DNA of 53,040 nt from a virus. The notes below the pieces were generated by a model that saw only the letters and a list, made by a program, of their open reading frames with translations, made no database searches and was not told the DNA's origin. Where the stretch lies: IMG/VR virus record IMGVR_UViG_3300017962_000016, positions 1-53,040 of that record; one strand, given 5' to 3'. A program made the position numbers and the translations under genes. Positions 14,162-23,400 of this stretch are shown here, piece by piece (positions within the stretch are counted from its first letter, which is position 1; each line of letters opens with the position of its first letter).

Positions 14162-15589
14162 ATGGGATACGAAACTAATGTGTGGCGACCTGCCTCTGAG
14201 TTTCCATTTGCACCTGCCAATGTTCAAGTCATACATGGTTTTGACAAGGGAGTGGTAGATTTGAAATGGGATGATCCCTCTGTGATATCTATTGTTGATA
14301 CGACACAGAGATGGGATAACCCTGTTTATTCCGCTTCCGCTAATCTTGGAGGTCAAAATAACGGTGCTTGGGATATTGTGGGTGTCAATATCTATCGTTC
14401 AACGGATGGAGATCGCGGTCCATTCAAGAGATTGAATCAATATCCGATTGGTTCAGGGATGTTCCGAGATAGAACCGATAATGCCTTTGTGGAGAAAGAG
14501 CTCGTACAATGGGCTAGTGGCTGGCACACAAGAGGCGATGCCGCCTCTTTCAATAGTTGGACAATCCAAGTACAAAATTTCCCAATGGTCAAGAAAGAGG
14601 GAGGGGCGATCCACGCCAACTCCCCTTTTGATGTGGCTGTGTATATAAATGGTGTTCGAGTTCAAGTGGATAGAGTCAATGGCACAACAGGACAAATCAC
14701 TCTCATTGATTCACCAACATACGACATCGCAAGGGAACAATTCAATCCTCCGATTCTTCCCAGCGAGAACTCTGTTGTTGAGGTGTCGTACTACCACAAT
14801 GTCAATTTGGTAGATACGACTCTCGATAAGAAAGACAAGATTTGGTATCGAATCACAACGGTCGCAAAGAGTGATGAAACTCCAAGTGGGTTGATAGAAA
14901 CACCTCTTTCTCACGCACCACCTGTTTCTCTCAGAGAGGTAGAAACTCTCGATTACATTTGGAGAGAAGCTCTCCGAAGAAATAATTGGATTCTTGAACA
15001 AGGGGGCGAAAGAGTCAAACTCTTTGTCCGAAAGAGATCAGGAATCACTTGCTATTGCACATTGGATGAGGAACTTGTTGAATACAGTAAGCAACCAAGT
15101 AATCGTTGTGAGAAATGCTATGGCACAGGATATGTCGGTGGGTACGAGGGACCTTATGACATTATTGTTTGTCCTGACGATGGAGAACAAGTGATCTCTC
15201 AAAGTGACAGAGGACGAAGAAAGGAACATACATACGAGTGTTGGATTGGACCAACTCCGAGTGTTTCACAGAGAGATTTTATCGTCAAGCAAGATGGCGA
15301 GAGATACAGCATTGGTTCTGTCAGACGACCAAGCAATCGTGGAAATCAGCTCAATCAATTCTTCAACATTGGGTATCTTGATGAGAGCGATATCCGATAT
15401 CGTGTTCCTGTCACAGGTGTGTCCGAGCTCACATTCCCCGAAACGAGAACAACAAAAGATTACGATGGAGCTCCTTTTCCCGTTGGTGCAGACCGACAAG
15501 CGAGTCCAATGATTACAGAGAAAGACAATACACCTGACGACAAAGAACAAAGAGGTAGGACGCCTGTTTGGGAGAATCAAAATTACTAA
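14162..15589 (+). CDS. Neck-type virion protein with Fn3-like and zinc-binding parts
   Basis: Residues 15-260 look like beta-sandwich domains of fibronectin type (VDLKWDDPSV, WDIVGVNIYRSTDGD, IWYRITTVAKSDETPSG). Residues about 293-335 hold CYCTLDE, then RCEKCYGTGYVGGYEGPYD and CPDD, which fits a zinc-binding module with the CxxCxGTGxxGGY loop of DnaJ-type knuckles seen in phage virion proteins. The last 100 residues include ECWIGPTPSVSQRDFIV and a Pro/Arg-rich tail. I infer a neck or head-tail joining structural protein. The ATG sits directly on the T-run of the preceding terminator, and no clear ribosome binding site is visible. Confidence 0.55.
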   Translation: MGYETNVWRPASEFPFAPANVQVIHGFDKGVVDLKWDDPSVISIVDTTQRWDNPVYSASANLGGQNNGAWDIVGVNIYRSTDGDRGPFKRLNQYPIGSGMFRDRTDNAFVEKELVQWASGWHTRGDAASFNSWTIQVQNFPMVKKEGGAIHANSPFDVAVYINGVRVQVDRVNGTTGQITLIDSPTYDIAREQFNPPILPSENSVVEVSYYHNVNLVDTTLDKKDKIWYRITTVAKSDETPSGLIETPLSHAPPVSLREVETLDYIWREALRRNNWILEQGGERVKLFVRKRSGITCYCTLDEELVEYSKQPSNRCEKCYGTGYVGGYEGPYDIIVCPDDGEQVISQSDRGRRKEHTYECWIGPTPSVSQRDFIVKQDGERYSIGSVRRPSNRGNQLNQFFNIGYLDESDIRYRVPVTGVSELTFPETRTTKDYDGAPFPVGADRQASPMITEKDNTPDDKEQRGRTPVWENQNY

Positions 15590-15987
15590 TGCCCTCCGTT
15601 ATCTTTTCCATACCCGTTATCAAAGAGGCATCGCAGAATGGTCTATTGGAGAGATACATGCTCCAACAGACCAAGCGAGCCTTTTCGGATTATTTCGCAA
15701 GGGGTGGTCGAGGTAAGAAAGTCGCACAAGAGTTTGTGGGTTCTCTCTATGTAGAGAAAAAGGGTGGCGAGTATTCTTTGATGACCAAGTTTGATTTGGG
15801 AAAGCACAAAGACAAGACAACAATCGAGCTCCAAAAGAGTGGAGAGATGAAACGACAGAAATATCCTCGAAATCTTGATAGTGGGGTGTGGGTGTCTGCT
15901 TCAATTGCCGACAAGAACTTTCTCCAACAAGTTCAAGAGGATTGTGTCACCTATTACATCACTCTTTTTTTAGATGGGTTCTTATGA
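15589..15987 (+). CDS. Small protein, possible tail-completion role, 132 aa
   Basis: The frame is open from 15568, but the ATG at 15589 overlaps the previous stop by one base (TAATG) and is chosen. The product starts with a hydrophobic strand (VIFSIPVIKEASQNG), then a basic helix (RYMLQQTKRAFSDYFARGG) and strands, and ends with YYITLFLDGF. It is coupled on both sides (ATGA to the next gene). Position between two virion-type proteins suggests a neck component; the sequence alone does not show which. Confidence 0.5.
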   Translation: MPSVIFSIPVIKEASQNGLLERYMLQQTKRAFSDYFARGGRGKKVAQEFVGSLYVEKKGGEYSLMTKFDLGKHKDKTTIELQKSGEMKRQKYPRNLDSGVWVSASIADKNFLQQVQEDCVTYYITLFLDGFL

Positions 15988-16631
15988 GGAAATACATTTT
16001 GACCTGTATATGCCCTTCCTATATTGTTTCTGAGATCAATAAAACCTTTTATCTCAGAGATACTTGGGTATTGTCTGAAAAAGAATACAACCAACCTTTT
16101 GTTCAGAGATTGCTTCGTATGGGTGTTTTCTCTGTGGCGATAAAGCAGGAGTGTAGAATGAAAAAGAAACCACCAACTACCAAAATACCACCATTTGTGA
16201 AAATGCGAGGGGGTGTTCCTAAGACAACACCTACCCCACCCTCTCAACAAGGGGTTTCTGAACAATCCCTCAAGGACATTGTTCAAGCAGAGATGGCTCA
16301 AATGAAACAACAGATAGTCCAAGAGATTTCAGGAGAGCTCTCCTCAATGTTGCAACAACAAGGGGGCGCACAAATGGATATGGAGGCATTGGGGAAATTG
16401 ATTACACAATCCATACAAGCCTCTCTCCCCGTTGGTGGTGTCGCACCCGCTCAACAAGTGCAAGCGACTCCCATTGATGAGGATGACGAACCGATTTATA
16501 TTCCCTCAAATATCACAGGGAGTGGTATAGTATCGGGGAGTTCTATGTCTGTTGAATCCATTTCAACAGATGATTCTGTTAGTGATGCCGCGAGTGCTCT
16601 GCGTGCTATGAAGAAAAAACGAAAAAAATAA
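15984..16631 (+). CDS. Virion-type protein with disordered C-terminal half, 215 aa
   Basis: The ATG at 15984 overlaps the preceding stop (ATGA), so it is preferred over the upstream in-frame start. Residues 1-55 form a small domain (RKYILTCICPSYIVSEIN, FYLRDTWVLSEKEYN). Residues 56-95 are Pro-rich and basic, residues 95-130 contain a Gln/Met-rich helix (AEMAQMKQQIVQEISG), and the rest is low-complexity with an acidic patch (IDEDDEPIY) and a final KKKRKK. The N-terminal domain resembles those of other large-phage structural proteins. No enzyme motif is seen. Confidence 0.5.
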   Translation: MRKYILTCICPSYIVSEINKTFYLRDTWVLSEKEYNQPFVQRLLRMGVFSVAIKQECRMKKKPPTTKIPPFVKMRGGVPKTTPTPPSQQGVSEQSLKDIVQAEMAQMKQQIVQEISGELSSMLQQQGGAQMDMEALGKLITQSIQASLPVGGVAPAQQVQATPIDEDDEPIYIPSNITGSGIVSGSSMSVESISTDDSVSDAASALRAMKKKRKK

Positions 16632-16647
16632 CTTATAGGAGAACATA

Positions 16648-17655
16648 ATGTCTAAGAAAAAACAACTAGGTGTCGGAATCGATCTTGGCACTATGAATAT
16701 CGTTTCTGCTCGTCAAGGGGAGAAAGGTATCGACATCCGTAGGATTCGAGATGCGTTTCTTGATCTTGACCTTTCTGCAAAGAAAATGTTGAAACTCTCA
16801 GGAGTGGATTTCATTGAGCGAGAGAACGAGATTCTTCTTATTGGAGATGCCGCACTCGAAACAGCGAATGTCTTTGGACAAGAGGCAAGGCGACCTCTTT
16901 CACAAGGTCTTATTTCCGCTGGAGAGATTGATGCCATTGAGGTTCTTGGTATTCTAGTTCGCCATGTGCTTGGAGAACCGACCGAAAAGAATGAGGTGTG
17001 TTATTTCTCTATCCCTGCCGCCCCTGTAGATGACCTCACAAGAGATGTAATTTATCACGAGGGTGTCTTTGAACGAATCGTACAAGAATGTGGCTATGAT
17101 GCCGTTGCGAGTAATGAGGCGATGGCGATTATTTTTTCCGATTGTGCGAAAGAGGGTTTCAGTGGATTGGCGATTTCTTTTGGGGCTGGTATGTGCAACA
17201 TCGCCCTTGCCATCAATACCATTGAGGGATTGTGTTTCTCGGTAGCGAGGGGTGGCGATTGGATTGACGCAGGTGCTTCTAAGGCAACGGGTTCAACTCA
17301 ATCAAAGATCACAGCACTCAAGGAAGCAGGAATTGATCTTCTCAACCCAAAGACACGCGAAGAAGAAGCTCTTGCGGTCTATTACAAGAGTTTGATTAAA
17401 TATTGCTTAAAGCACATCGCCAACGAGTTCAAGAAAATCAAAGGAAAGTTCAGTATGCCCAAGCCTATTCCTCTTGTCATTTCAGGTGGAACATCTAAGG
17501 CAGGTGGATTTGTAGAATTCTTCCAACAAGTTTTTGAAGAACAACGATCTCGTTTTCCAATTGAAATCAGTGAAATTCGACACGCCAAAGATCCCCTCAA
17601 TGCCGTTGCACTTGGACTCTATGTTCAAGCCCAAAACGAATACGATGAGGACTAA
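16648..17655 (+). CDS. Actin-fold ATPase (ParM/MreB/Hsp70 superfamily)
   Basis: Three nucleotide-pocket motifs are in order. Phosphate-1 is GVGIDLGTMNIVSAR (residues 8-22, Asp12). Phosphate-2 is LAISFGAGMCNIAL (174-187). The adenosine loop is PLVISGGTSKAGGF (275-288). There is also an MreB/FtsA-like ARGGDWIDAG (about 201-210). At phosphate-2 the usual acidic residue is replaced by Ser177, so ATP hydrolysis may be slow or absent. Phage actin relatives elsewhere form filaments that move or position DNA; a similar role here, or a chaperone-like role in assembly, is inferred. AGGAG lies seven bases before the start. The gene sits among neck-type genes. Confidence 0.7.
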   Translation: MSKKKQLGVGIDLGTMNIVSARQGEKGIDIRRIRDAFLDLDLSAKKMLKLSGVDFIERENEILLIGDAALETANVFGQEARRPLSQGLISAGEIDAIEVLGILVRHVLGEPTEKNEVCYFSIPAAPVDDLTRDVIYHEGVFERIVQECGYDAVASNEAMAIIFSDCAKEGFSGLAISFGAGMCNIALAINTIEGLCFSVARGGDWIDAGASKATGSTQSKITALKEAGIDLLNPKTREEEALAVYYKSLIKYCLKHIANEFKKIKGKFSMPKPIPLVISGGTSKAGGFVEFFQQVFEEQRSRFPIEISEIRHAKDPLNAVALGLYVQAQNEYDED

Positions 17656-17658
17656 CCA

Positions 17659-18099
17659 ATGGGTGTTCGAGGGATAATGAATGATGTGTTGCGACAACAT
17701 GTTGCATTGGACAATCAAGATGTCCGATCTCCCTTGTATGTTGCGGGTGCTTTTGGGGGCAATCCGAAAGCCTACACAGACAATGCGATCAAGGTAGGAA
17801 AAATCGCACAAGCGAAAGGCTTTGCACCCTTTGTTCCACACACCTCCATTTTGAGTGGTGTCTATGGTTGTGACGAGAAAGAAGAAGAAAGGAACAATGG
17901 GATGGTATCAACACTCTCCCTTTTGATTGCTTTCGCACAGAATCCCTTTGCTCATCTTTGGGTGATTGAGAATGAAGATGGTACTCTATCTCAAGGAACA
18001 CAAATGGAATATGAGGTGTGGTGTCAAGTCCGAGAGGGTTTGGGCTTGCCAAAAAATTACACACAGAAAAACTATCGAGATTGGCTAACCAATCTATGA
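17659..18099 (+). CDS. Nucleoside 2-deoxyribosyltransferase-like protein (DUF4406-type)
   Basis: The motif SPLYVAGAFGGNPKAYTDNA (about residues 24-43), followed by a helix and KGFAPFVPHTS and later ENEDGTLSQGTQMEYEVWCQ, fits the nucleoside deoxyribosyltransferase-like fold: first strand with a Gly-rich loop, a strand with Pro, and a conserved Gly and Glu on a later helix (here GTQMEYE). Family members act on nucleosides or nucleotides in salvage or DNA-base modification. The usual serine before the Gly-Glu helix reads as SQGT here. It begins three bases after the actin-fold gene. Substrate cannot be read from the sequence. Confidence 0.6.
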   Translation: MGVRGIMNDVLRQHVALDNQDVRSPLYVAGAFGGNPKAYTDNAIKVGKIAQAKGFAPFVPHTSILSGVYGCDEKEEERNNGMVSTLSLLIAFAQNPFAHLWVIENEDGTLSQGTQMEYEVWCQVREGLGLPKNYTQKNYRDWLTNL

Positions 18100-18106
18100 G
18101 GATATT

Positions 18107-18226
18107 ATGGACGAGAAAAAACTTGAAGAAATAGACGAGAGAATTGATAATGGTGTAGAAACCGATGAGGACATTGAGGTTCTTGTGGATTTCTACATTG
18201 ACTTTATGGAAACATTGGAAGATTAG
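18107..18226 (+). CDS. Short acidic protein, 39 aa
   Basis: An ATG at 18107 with GAGG six bases ahead opens a 39-codon frame ending at the TAG at 18224. The product is strongly acidic (MDEKKLEEIDERIDNG, then DEDIEVLVDFYIDFMETLED) and probably forms two helices. It fills the gap between the deoxyribosyltransferase-like gene and the next virion gene, which starts three bases after it. No family is recognised. Confidence 0.6.
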   Translation: MDEKKLEEIDERIDNGVETDEDIEVLVDFYIDFMETLED

Positions 18227-18229
18227 GCG

Positions 18230-19417
18230 ATGTATTTTCAATTGACAGAGGCGATCAAGCGAAGAATGATCATTGAGCTGAGAAAGTATTGGAAAGACCA
18301 TCCCAAATACCAAGATCTCATTGATAACATTCAAGGCAAGTTCTCGTTTAGAGAACGCCCCCAACATGGGATTATCGTAAAGACAGGCTCAGCGAATGTG
18401 GTGGGCTTGTCCTCTGACAATTTCGTGGGAACAATTTATTCCTATGTTTCTCTCGCACGAATCGACAATTATTTAGGTCAAGCGATAGAGTGGGTGCGAG
18501 AGGATAGCGCTGCCATTCGTAGAAACAAGGGGGTATTTCCAACACCCGCTGGGATCTATTACATCGAGCTCACACAAGACAATGAGTTCTATGTTGATCC
18601 TCTCCTTGATGTTCGGAACGAGGTGGTCGCACGAGTGACAGACACCGAGTTCCAATTGCAAAATGCTTTTCTCAATGGAACTCTCCGATTGTATATGCAC
18701 CCCTCCCATCTCCCCTTGTACGAGGGAACAAATTATATGGTCGATCCCTCTACGGGTTTAATTACTCTCAATGAACCTCTTGCTGCAACTCTTTCGCTAG
18801 TTGCCGATTATCGGACACCACAAGCATCTTTGGGTCCATTTACTATCAAAGAAAACCACGCAAGGAGAGATATCATTGAGGGTGTGATCCTAGCCTTTGG
18901 TCGCAGATGTAAGAAAGGAGATCGCCTAGCGGTTGTTGTTTCCCCATATCGAGAAATGACCGCACTTGAATATGGGGGTCGGTGGGATTTGTCATTAGAC
19001 TTTGACATTATCGCAAGGGATGTCTATGCCCAGCAAGAGATCGCAGATAGAACGGTCTTTTGGCTTTGGGGTGTCGCCCGTTCTTGGTTCAATCAAGAGG
19101 GGATTGAGATCACAGAGGTTTCTCTCGGTGGAGAAAGCGAGGAGGTCTATGACGAAACGGGAGATGATTACTACTACACATCTTCTTTCAGTATGGGTGT
19201 CACAACCGATTGGAGTATCCATGTGCCTCTCAACAAAAAAATAAGGAGAGTCATTCCTGAAACTCTCCTTACGAATAAGCAAGCCGCTAATATGTCAGAT
19301 GAAGAACTTGCCACCGAACAACTCCCAAGTAATCTTGAGGCGGTCGAACAACTTGGCTTAGAATTGTCCGATCCATATTTCAATGGCAAGAACCAAGCCT
19401 ACGAAACCATCAAGTAG
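18230..19417 (+). CDS. Neck or tail-terminator-type virion protein, 395 aa
   Basis: The product begins with a helical stretch (LTEAIKRRMIIELRKYWKDH), then strands (QHGIIVKTGSANVVGL, FVGTIYSYVSLARIDN), a middle with TPAGIYYIELTQDNEF and VTDTEFQLQNAF, and a distal region with LSLDFDIIARDVYAQQEIAD and WSIHVPLNKKIRRV. Position ahead of the sheath and the mixed alpha/beta layout suggest a neck or tail-terminator protein; the assignment is by context. Its last eight bases overlap the end of the convergent minus-strand gene. Confidence 0.5.
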   Translation: MYFQLTEAIKRRMIIELRKYWKDHPKYQDLIDNIQGKFSFRERPQHGIIVKTGSANVVGLSSDNFVGTIYSYVSLARIDNYLGQAIEWVREDSAAIRRNKGVFPTPAGIYYIELTQDNEFYVDPLLDVRNEVVARVTDTEFQLQNAFLNGTLRLYMHPSHLPLYEGTNYMVDPSTGLITLNEPLAATLSLVADYRTPQASLGPFTIKENHARRDIIEGVILAFGRRCKKGDRLAVVVSPYREMTALEYGGRWDLSLDFDIIARDVYAQQEIADRTVFWLWGVARSWFNQEGIEITEVSLGGESEEVYDETGDDYYYTSSFSMGVTTDWSIHVPLNKKIRRVIPETLLTNKQAANMSDEELATEQLPSNLEAVEQLGLELSDPYFNGKNQAYETIK

Positions 19418-19682
19418 GGTTCTTTCCTGCCCGACAATCTCTACACCAGCTCTGTGGAATGGTCTTTGCTTTCTTTGTACCTCCACTAATGGTTCGGTAT
19501 CCAAAGACCTCGCCAATCTGTCCGACCTTATGACAATTGGGGCAAGATTTGTGAGTCTTTTCGTATCGGTCTATCGCCTCAATGAACATTTTCTTTGAGA
19601 GTTCTCCTTTCCCAATACGATGGTAGATCATAAATATCTTGCCATCACTTGTTTCAAACGATTTGATTTCTTGGTTCTCCAT
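19410..19682 (-). CDS. Small zinc-motif protein, 90 aa, minus strand
   Basis: The product has CPNCHKVG at about residues 47-54 and SWCRDCRAG near the C-terminus (about 78-86), so two CxxC pairs separated by about 30 residues can hold one zinc ion. The first half is charged with KIFMIYHRIGKGELSKKMF. No family is recognised; a small nucleic-acid-binding or adaptor role is possible. Its ATG overlaps the stop of the 43-codon gene upstream (TAATG on the minus strand), so the two form an operon. It ends inside the last codons of the convergent virion gene. Confidence 0.6.
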   Translation of the reverse strand: MENQEIKSFETSDGKIFMIYHRIGKGELSKKMFIEAIDRYEKTHKSCPNCHKVGQIGEVFGYRTISGGTKKAKTIPQSWCRDCRAGKNPT

Positions 19683-19813
19683 TAGATACCCCCATTGTCA
19701 AAGATTTCTCTTTCTTCAGGGGTGAGAGAGCTTCTGCCATTTGCTCTTACTTTTCTTCGTACCTTGCGATATTCTTCTAGTTTTTTCTTTTGTTCATCGG
19801 TCATTTCATTCAT
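19682..19813 (-). CDS. Short basic helical protein, 43 aa, minus strand
   Basis: On the minus strand an ATG at 19813 with GGAG eight bases ahead opens a 43-codon frame. The product is MNEMTDEQKKKLEEYRKVRR, then VRANGRSSLTPEEREIFDNG and a short end. It is a charged helix followed by a Ser/Thr-Pro helix cap. Its stop overlaps the start of the CxxC-motif gene by one base. No family is recognised. Confidence 0.6.
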   Translation of the reverse strand: MNEMTDEQKKKLEEYRKVRRKVRANGRSSLTPEEREIFDNGGI

Positions 19814-19930
19814 TGGAACACTCCTTTGTTGGTATTTTGTAATGTATCTACCAAATAGGGTTCTAAATGTGATCGATTTGGATGATTTTTTAATAACTTA
19901 TCTATAACAATTTATATGTGGAGAGTATTT
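19814..19930. promoter_or_regulatory. Divergent promoter region with a candidate late motif
   Basis: The gap between the minus-strand operon and the plus-strand zinc ribbon holds AATAACTTATCTATAAC at 19892-19908, a copy of the recurring motif, 23 bases ahead of the start at 19931. The promoter for the minus-strand pair must also lie here but is not obvious. Confidence 0.4.
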
Positions 19931-20371
19931 ATGCCAATCTATCAATTTCAATGTCAAGCCTGTGGGTTATCTTTTGATAAACGATGGGCATACGCACAAG
20001 CCAAAGAAAAGGATTTCACAACCAAGTGTGGTTCTTGTGGTGAGCAAGTAAGACGAGAAATGACACCCGCGAACTTTCAATTTCAAGGCAAGGCAAACTC
20101 AGCCCTTCCTCAGAATACAGGAGTTCAATCTTTCGATACAAATTATGATCGAGTGATTGGTTCTGACGCTGAACAGAAGTGGAAAATAGTACAGAAAAGA
20201 CAAGAAGAAAAAGCAGCCTTGTTGAGAGATAATCCTGACAAGAGTGGCAAACACATCCGAAGAAATATTGATAATCACTATGAGGTGGTTTCTGACAAAG
20301 AGAAAAATGCTTTTGAGTTTGGTAGTGCCGTTGGTAGCGCCGCGAAAGACAAAGGTAAGAAGATACAATGA
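19931..20371 (+). CDS. FmdB-type zinc-ribbon protein (second copy)
   Basis: The frame opens at 19916, but the ATG at 19931 follows GGAGAG at a normal distance and gives the family's MPIYQFQCQACGLSFDKRW start. A second pair, KCGSCGEQV, completes the CxxC-CxxC ribbon. A long Lys/Gln-rich helix follows (EQKWKIVQKRQEEKAALL) and a tail with VGSAAKDKGKKIQ. It is a paralogue of the protein at 7689 and lies directly before the sheath gene. A regulatory or assembly role is inferred only from position. Confidence 0.75.
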   Translation: MPIYQFQCQACGLSFDKRWAYAQAKEKDFTTKCGSCGEQVRREMTPANFQFQGKANSALPQNTGVQSFDTNYDRVIGSDAEQKWKIVQKRQEEKAALLRDNPDKSGKHIRRNIDNHYEVVSDKEKNAFEFGSAVGSAAKDKGKKIQ

Positions 20372-20373
20372 TC

Positions 20374-20390
20374 GTTATTGTTTCTATAAA
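20374..20390 (+). promoter_or_regulatory. Candidate late promoter motif (GTTATTGTTTCTATAAA)
   Basis: A copy of the recurring motif 44 bases ahead of the tail sheath gene, where a strong late promoter would be expected. Confidence 0.45.
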
Positions 20391-20433
20391 CTCATTTGAC
20401 AGAGAACACATCTTTTTACAATGAGAGGTAAAT

Positions 20434-23400
20434 ATGGCATTTCCAAGTTCAAACTATGCACCGCCAAGTGTATATACTCGTACAAATTTTGAATCACCTA
20501 TTCAAGGGACACTAGCGGGTGCAAAAATCCCTTTCCTTATCGGAGTTGGTTCTGAGATTCTTACTCAATCCGATTTAGAGGTGGTTCGAGGATCGTCCGC
20601 TGTTGTTGATCAACAAATCGTTCAAGAAGATATGGCAGGTCGAGTTGTTGTTTCAGAATTGCAAAGCGGCGAGGTTGTTCTTGGTTCTTACGATGGTGAA
20701 ACCGCTAAGATTCAAGTTCGCAACTACCCTATCGTCACAGGGAATGGAACAGGCACCACCTCTACAAAGCCAAGCGATGTTTCTGTGGTTCTTAATGGAA
20801 ACCCCGTAGTGGTTATCGCTCTTGATGGTGCAAAAGGTATTTTGACTCTCTCTGAGATTCCAAAAGAAAACGACATTTTGAAAGTGACCTATTTCTTTAA
20901 TAGAACAGACACCCTAGTGACAGACGATGTGTCCTCTCAAGTATCTAGCGAGGGTGTGGCTCTGTTTTCTCAGAAAGCAGAGAATTATTCTTTTGAGAGT
21001 GGTGTCACCGACACTCTTGTCTTGATTGTGGATGGGACAACTCTTGCGATTCCAATGTCAGGTTCAAGTGTTTCAGCTGCTCAAGCCGTTGCACAAATCA
21101 AATCGGGTGCAGGTTCAACATCTTTGTCTGCTACCACTTTTGTGAATAACGAGGGCAACACAGCGGTATCTATTACTGCCGATAGTGAAATCATTATTGG
21201 AGATGGTGGTGCTAATGTTGTTCTTGGCTTTGCACAAGGCGAGAGCTCAGGTCGAGTTAAAACCTTTTACACATTCAATGGTCCGATTGTTGATGGTTCA
21301 AATGGTGGGGTTGTCACAACAGACACCGCCCATGTTGTTGTTAAGGTAGATAATATTCAAGTGATTCCACAATCTGTTGATGGATATTCTCGTGCGGTGA
21401 CTCTTTCTGTTCCACCTGCGGCTGGTTCTACGGTCACCATTCAATATCATTTCAACACTTGGGAAGACACTTTCGATTATCTTGCACACACAGGAATCAC
21501 CGAGATTTCTCTTGTGGGTGAAACTCCAAGTAAAGCAACATTTATCAATGGTGTTGATTATATTCTCAAAGATGACAAGATCATTTGGGGAACAGCAACT
21601 CTCGTTGAGAGTGGCGACTACACACAAGGTGGAACTCTTTTTGGAGAGAACCAAGTGACATCTACTTTGGTAGATCACAAGGCATATTTTGAGCCTTGTA
21701 GTGCCGTTGTTGATACAAGTGTATCTCCAGCAATCGCAAGTAAGACCAAGTTCCAATTGCCTTTCGTACCAACCACAGGAAATGGTCGAAATACTCCAAT
21801 CGGATTGAGCCTTTTCCAAACGGTATCAAATGGTCGTATTGATCTTCCAACCAATCGCCCTGACCTTGTGAAAGCATATTGGGGGTATTCAGCTCAAGAT
21901 GCTATGGACAGAGGAGAGGTCGCAATCGTTTCTGTAGATCACGAAACATCCACCATCACTCTCAAAGATCCAATCCCAACGGGTGCGAGTGTTTGGGCTA
22001 CCCTTTACTACAACACTATCCAAGACACAGAAACATCAATTGTATGTTCTGTTGCGGGTATCTCAGGTGTGGGAGAGTATTCACTCCAAGATTCCAATGG
22101 AAATCCCATCCACATCCCACAATTCGTTGAGAAATCAGCAAGTTTGGCTACGGTCACAGTAAATTTCCCAAGTGGTTCTGAGTTGTTGAGTGATGTTCGA
22201 TTTGAATCTCCTCATGTGGGAACAAATTTCAAAGGACAAGTTGAGGAGATCGTAACGGTCACTTTCACAAGCACAGAAGATACCCCCGCAAAGTATGCTC
22301 TCAAATCTGTATCTCCTTTCGCTTTCATTAGTGGAAACTCGGACACTCTCAAGCTGAATGTTAATAGTTCAGACAAGACGATTGAGCTCAACACCTCTTT
22401 TGAGGCACATCTTTTGGGTGATGAGATTGTTTATACCAATGCAGGATATACCGCGTTAGAGATTTCTGCTGGTGTGAATGACAATCTTGTATTGACCATT
22501 GATGGACAACAAGTAGATGTAACATTGACCGCTGGAACAGGAAAAGCGGCAAGTGATTTCGTGTCAGATATCAATACCGCTGTTGATGCTGTCAATCCGA
22601 CCTTTACAGGGCTTACCAAGTTCCTTGTTGGCTTTACGATTGTTAATGGTGTTAATGACGAATTGACTTTCAAGTTGAGTTCAGGAGATGTAACGATTAC
22701 TCTTACCGCCGCAACTTATTCTACAGCTTCTGATTTGGTAGATCACATCAATGCTATAATTGCGGCAGAGGCTACGGGAAAAATTGCTAAACTCACAGGC
22801 AATAATACATCTTCGGCTACCGATCCAACAGAGGCTCGTATTGAGGCAAGTGTTAATACATTAGGACAGATCGTATTCACCTTTGCTGAAAGCAACACTC
22901 CAAGTGCCACCTCTTGTTCTTTCAACACCTCAGAAAAACTTGCACAACAAATCGGTTTGGATGCCTCTGTCATTACCTTTGACGCTGATTATGTTGCAGC
23001 ATCTTTCGCCTCTATTACAGGAACAGGTTCTGAAAAATTCCACGATAGATTGATCTTGAAGAATCGTATCGAGCCAAAAGGCTACATCGGTATGGCTCAG
23101 AGTGGTATCTCTGTGGATGTCTGTACGGCAATCTCAGAACTAGGACTCCAAAGAGGGGATTATGGTATCGCTTCTACAAGTGCTGTCGTAAAAGCCGCTA
23201 CTGTCATTGGAGAGATTGGTCTTTCAGGAACACAAGATGCCGTTGATTCTGATGTTCTTGTGACTCTCTATCAATCAGGTGGAACAACTCCTCAGAACAA
23301 TATTTTCAAGTTGAATGTAGATGGAACTCCTTTCACAATTGAGTTGAAAGACAACGCGGGTTCATCAATCACAAGTGGTTCAAGTGCAGATGTTAAGTTC

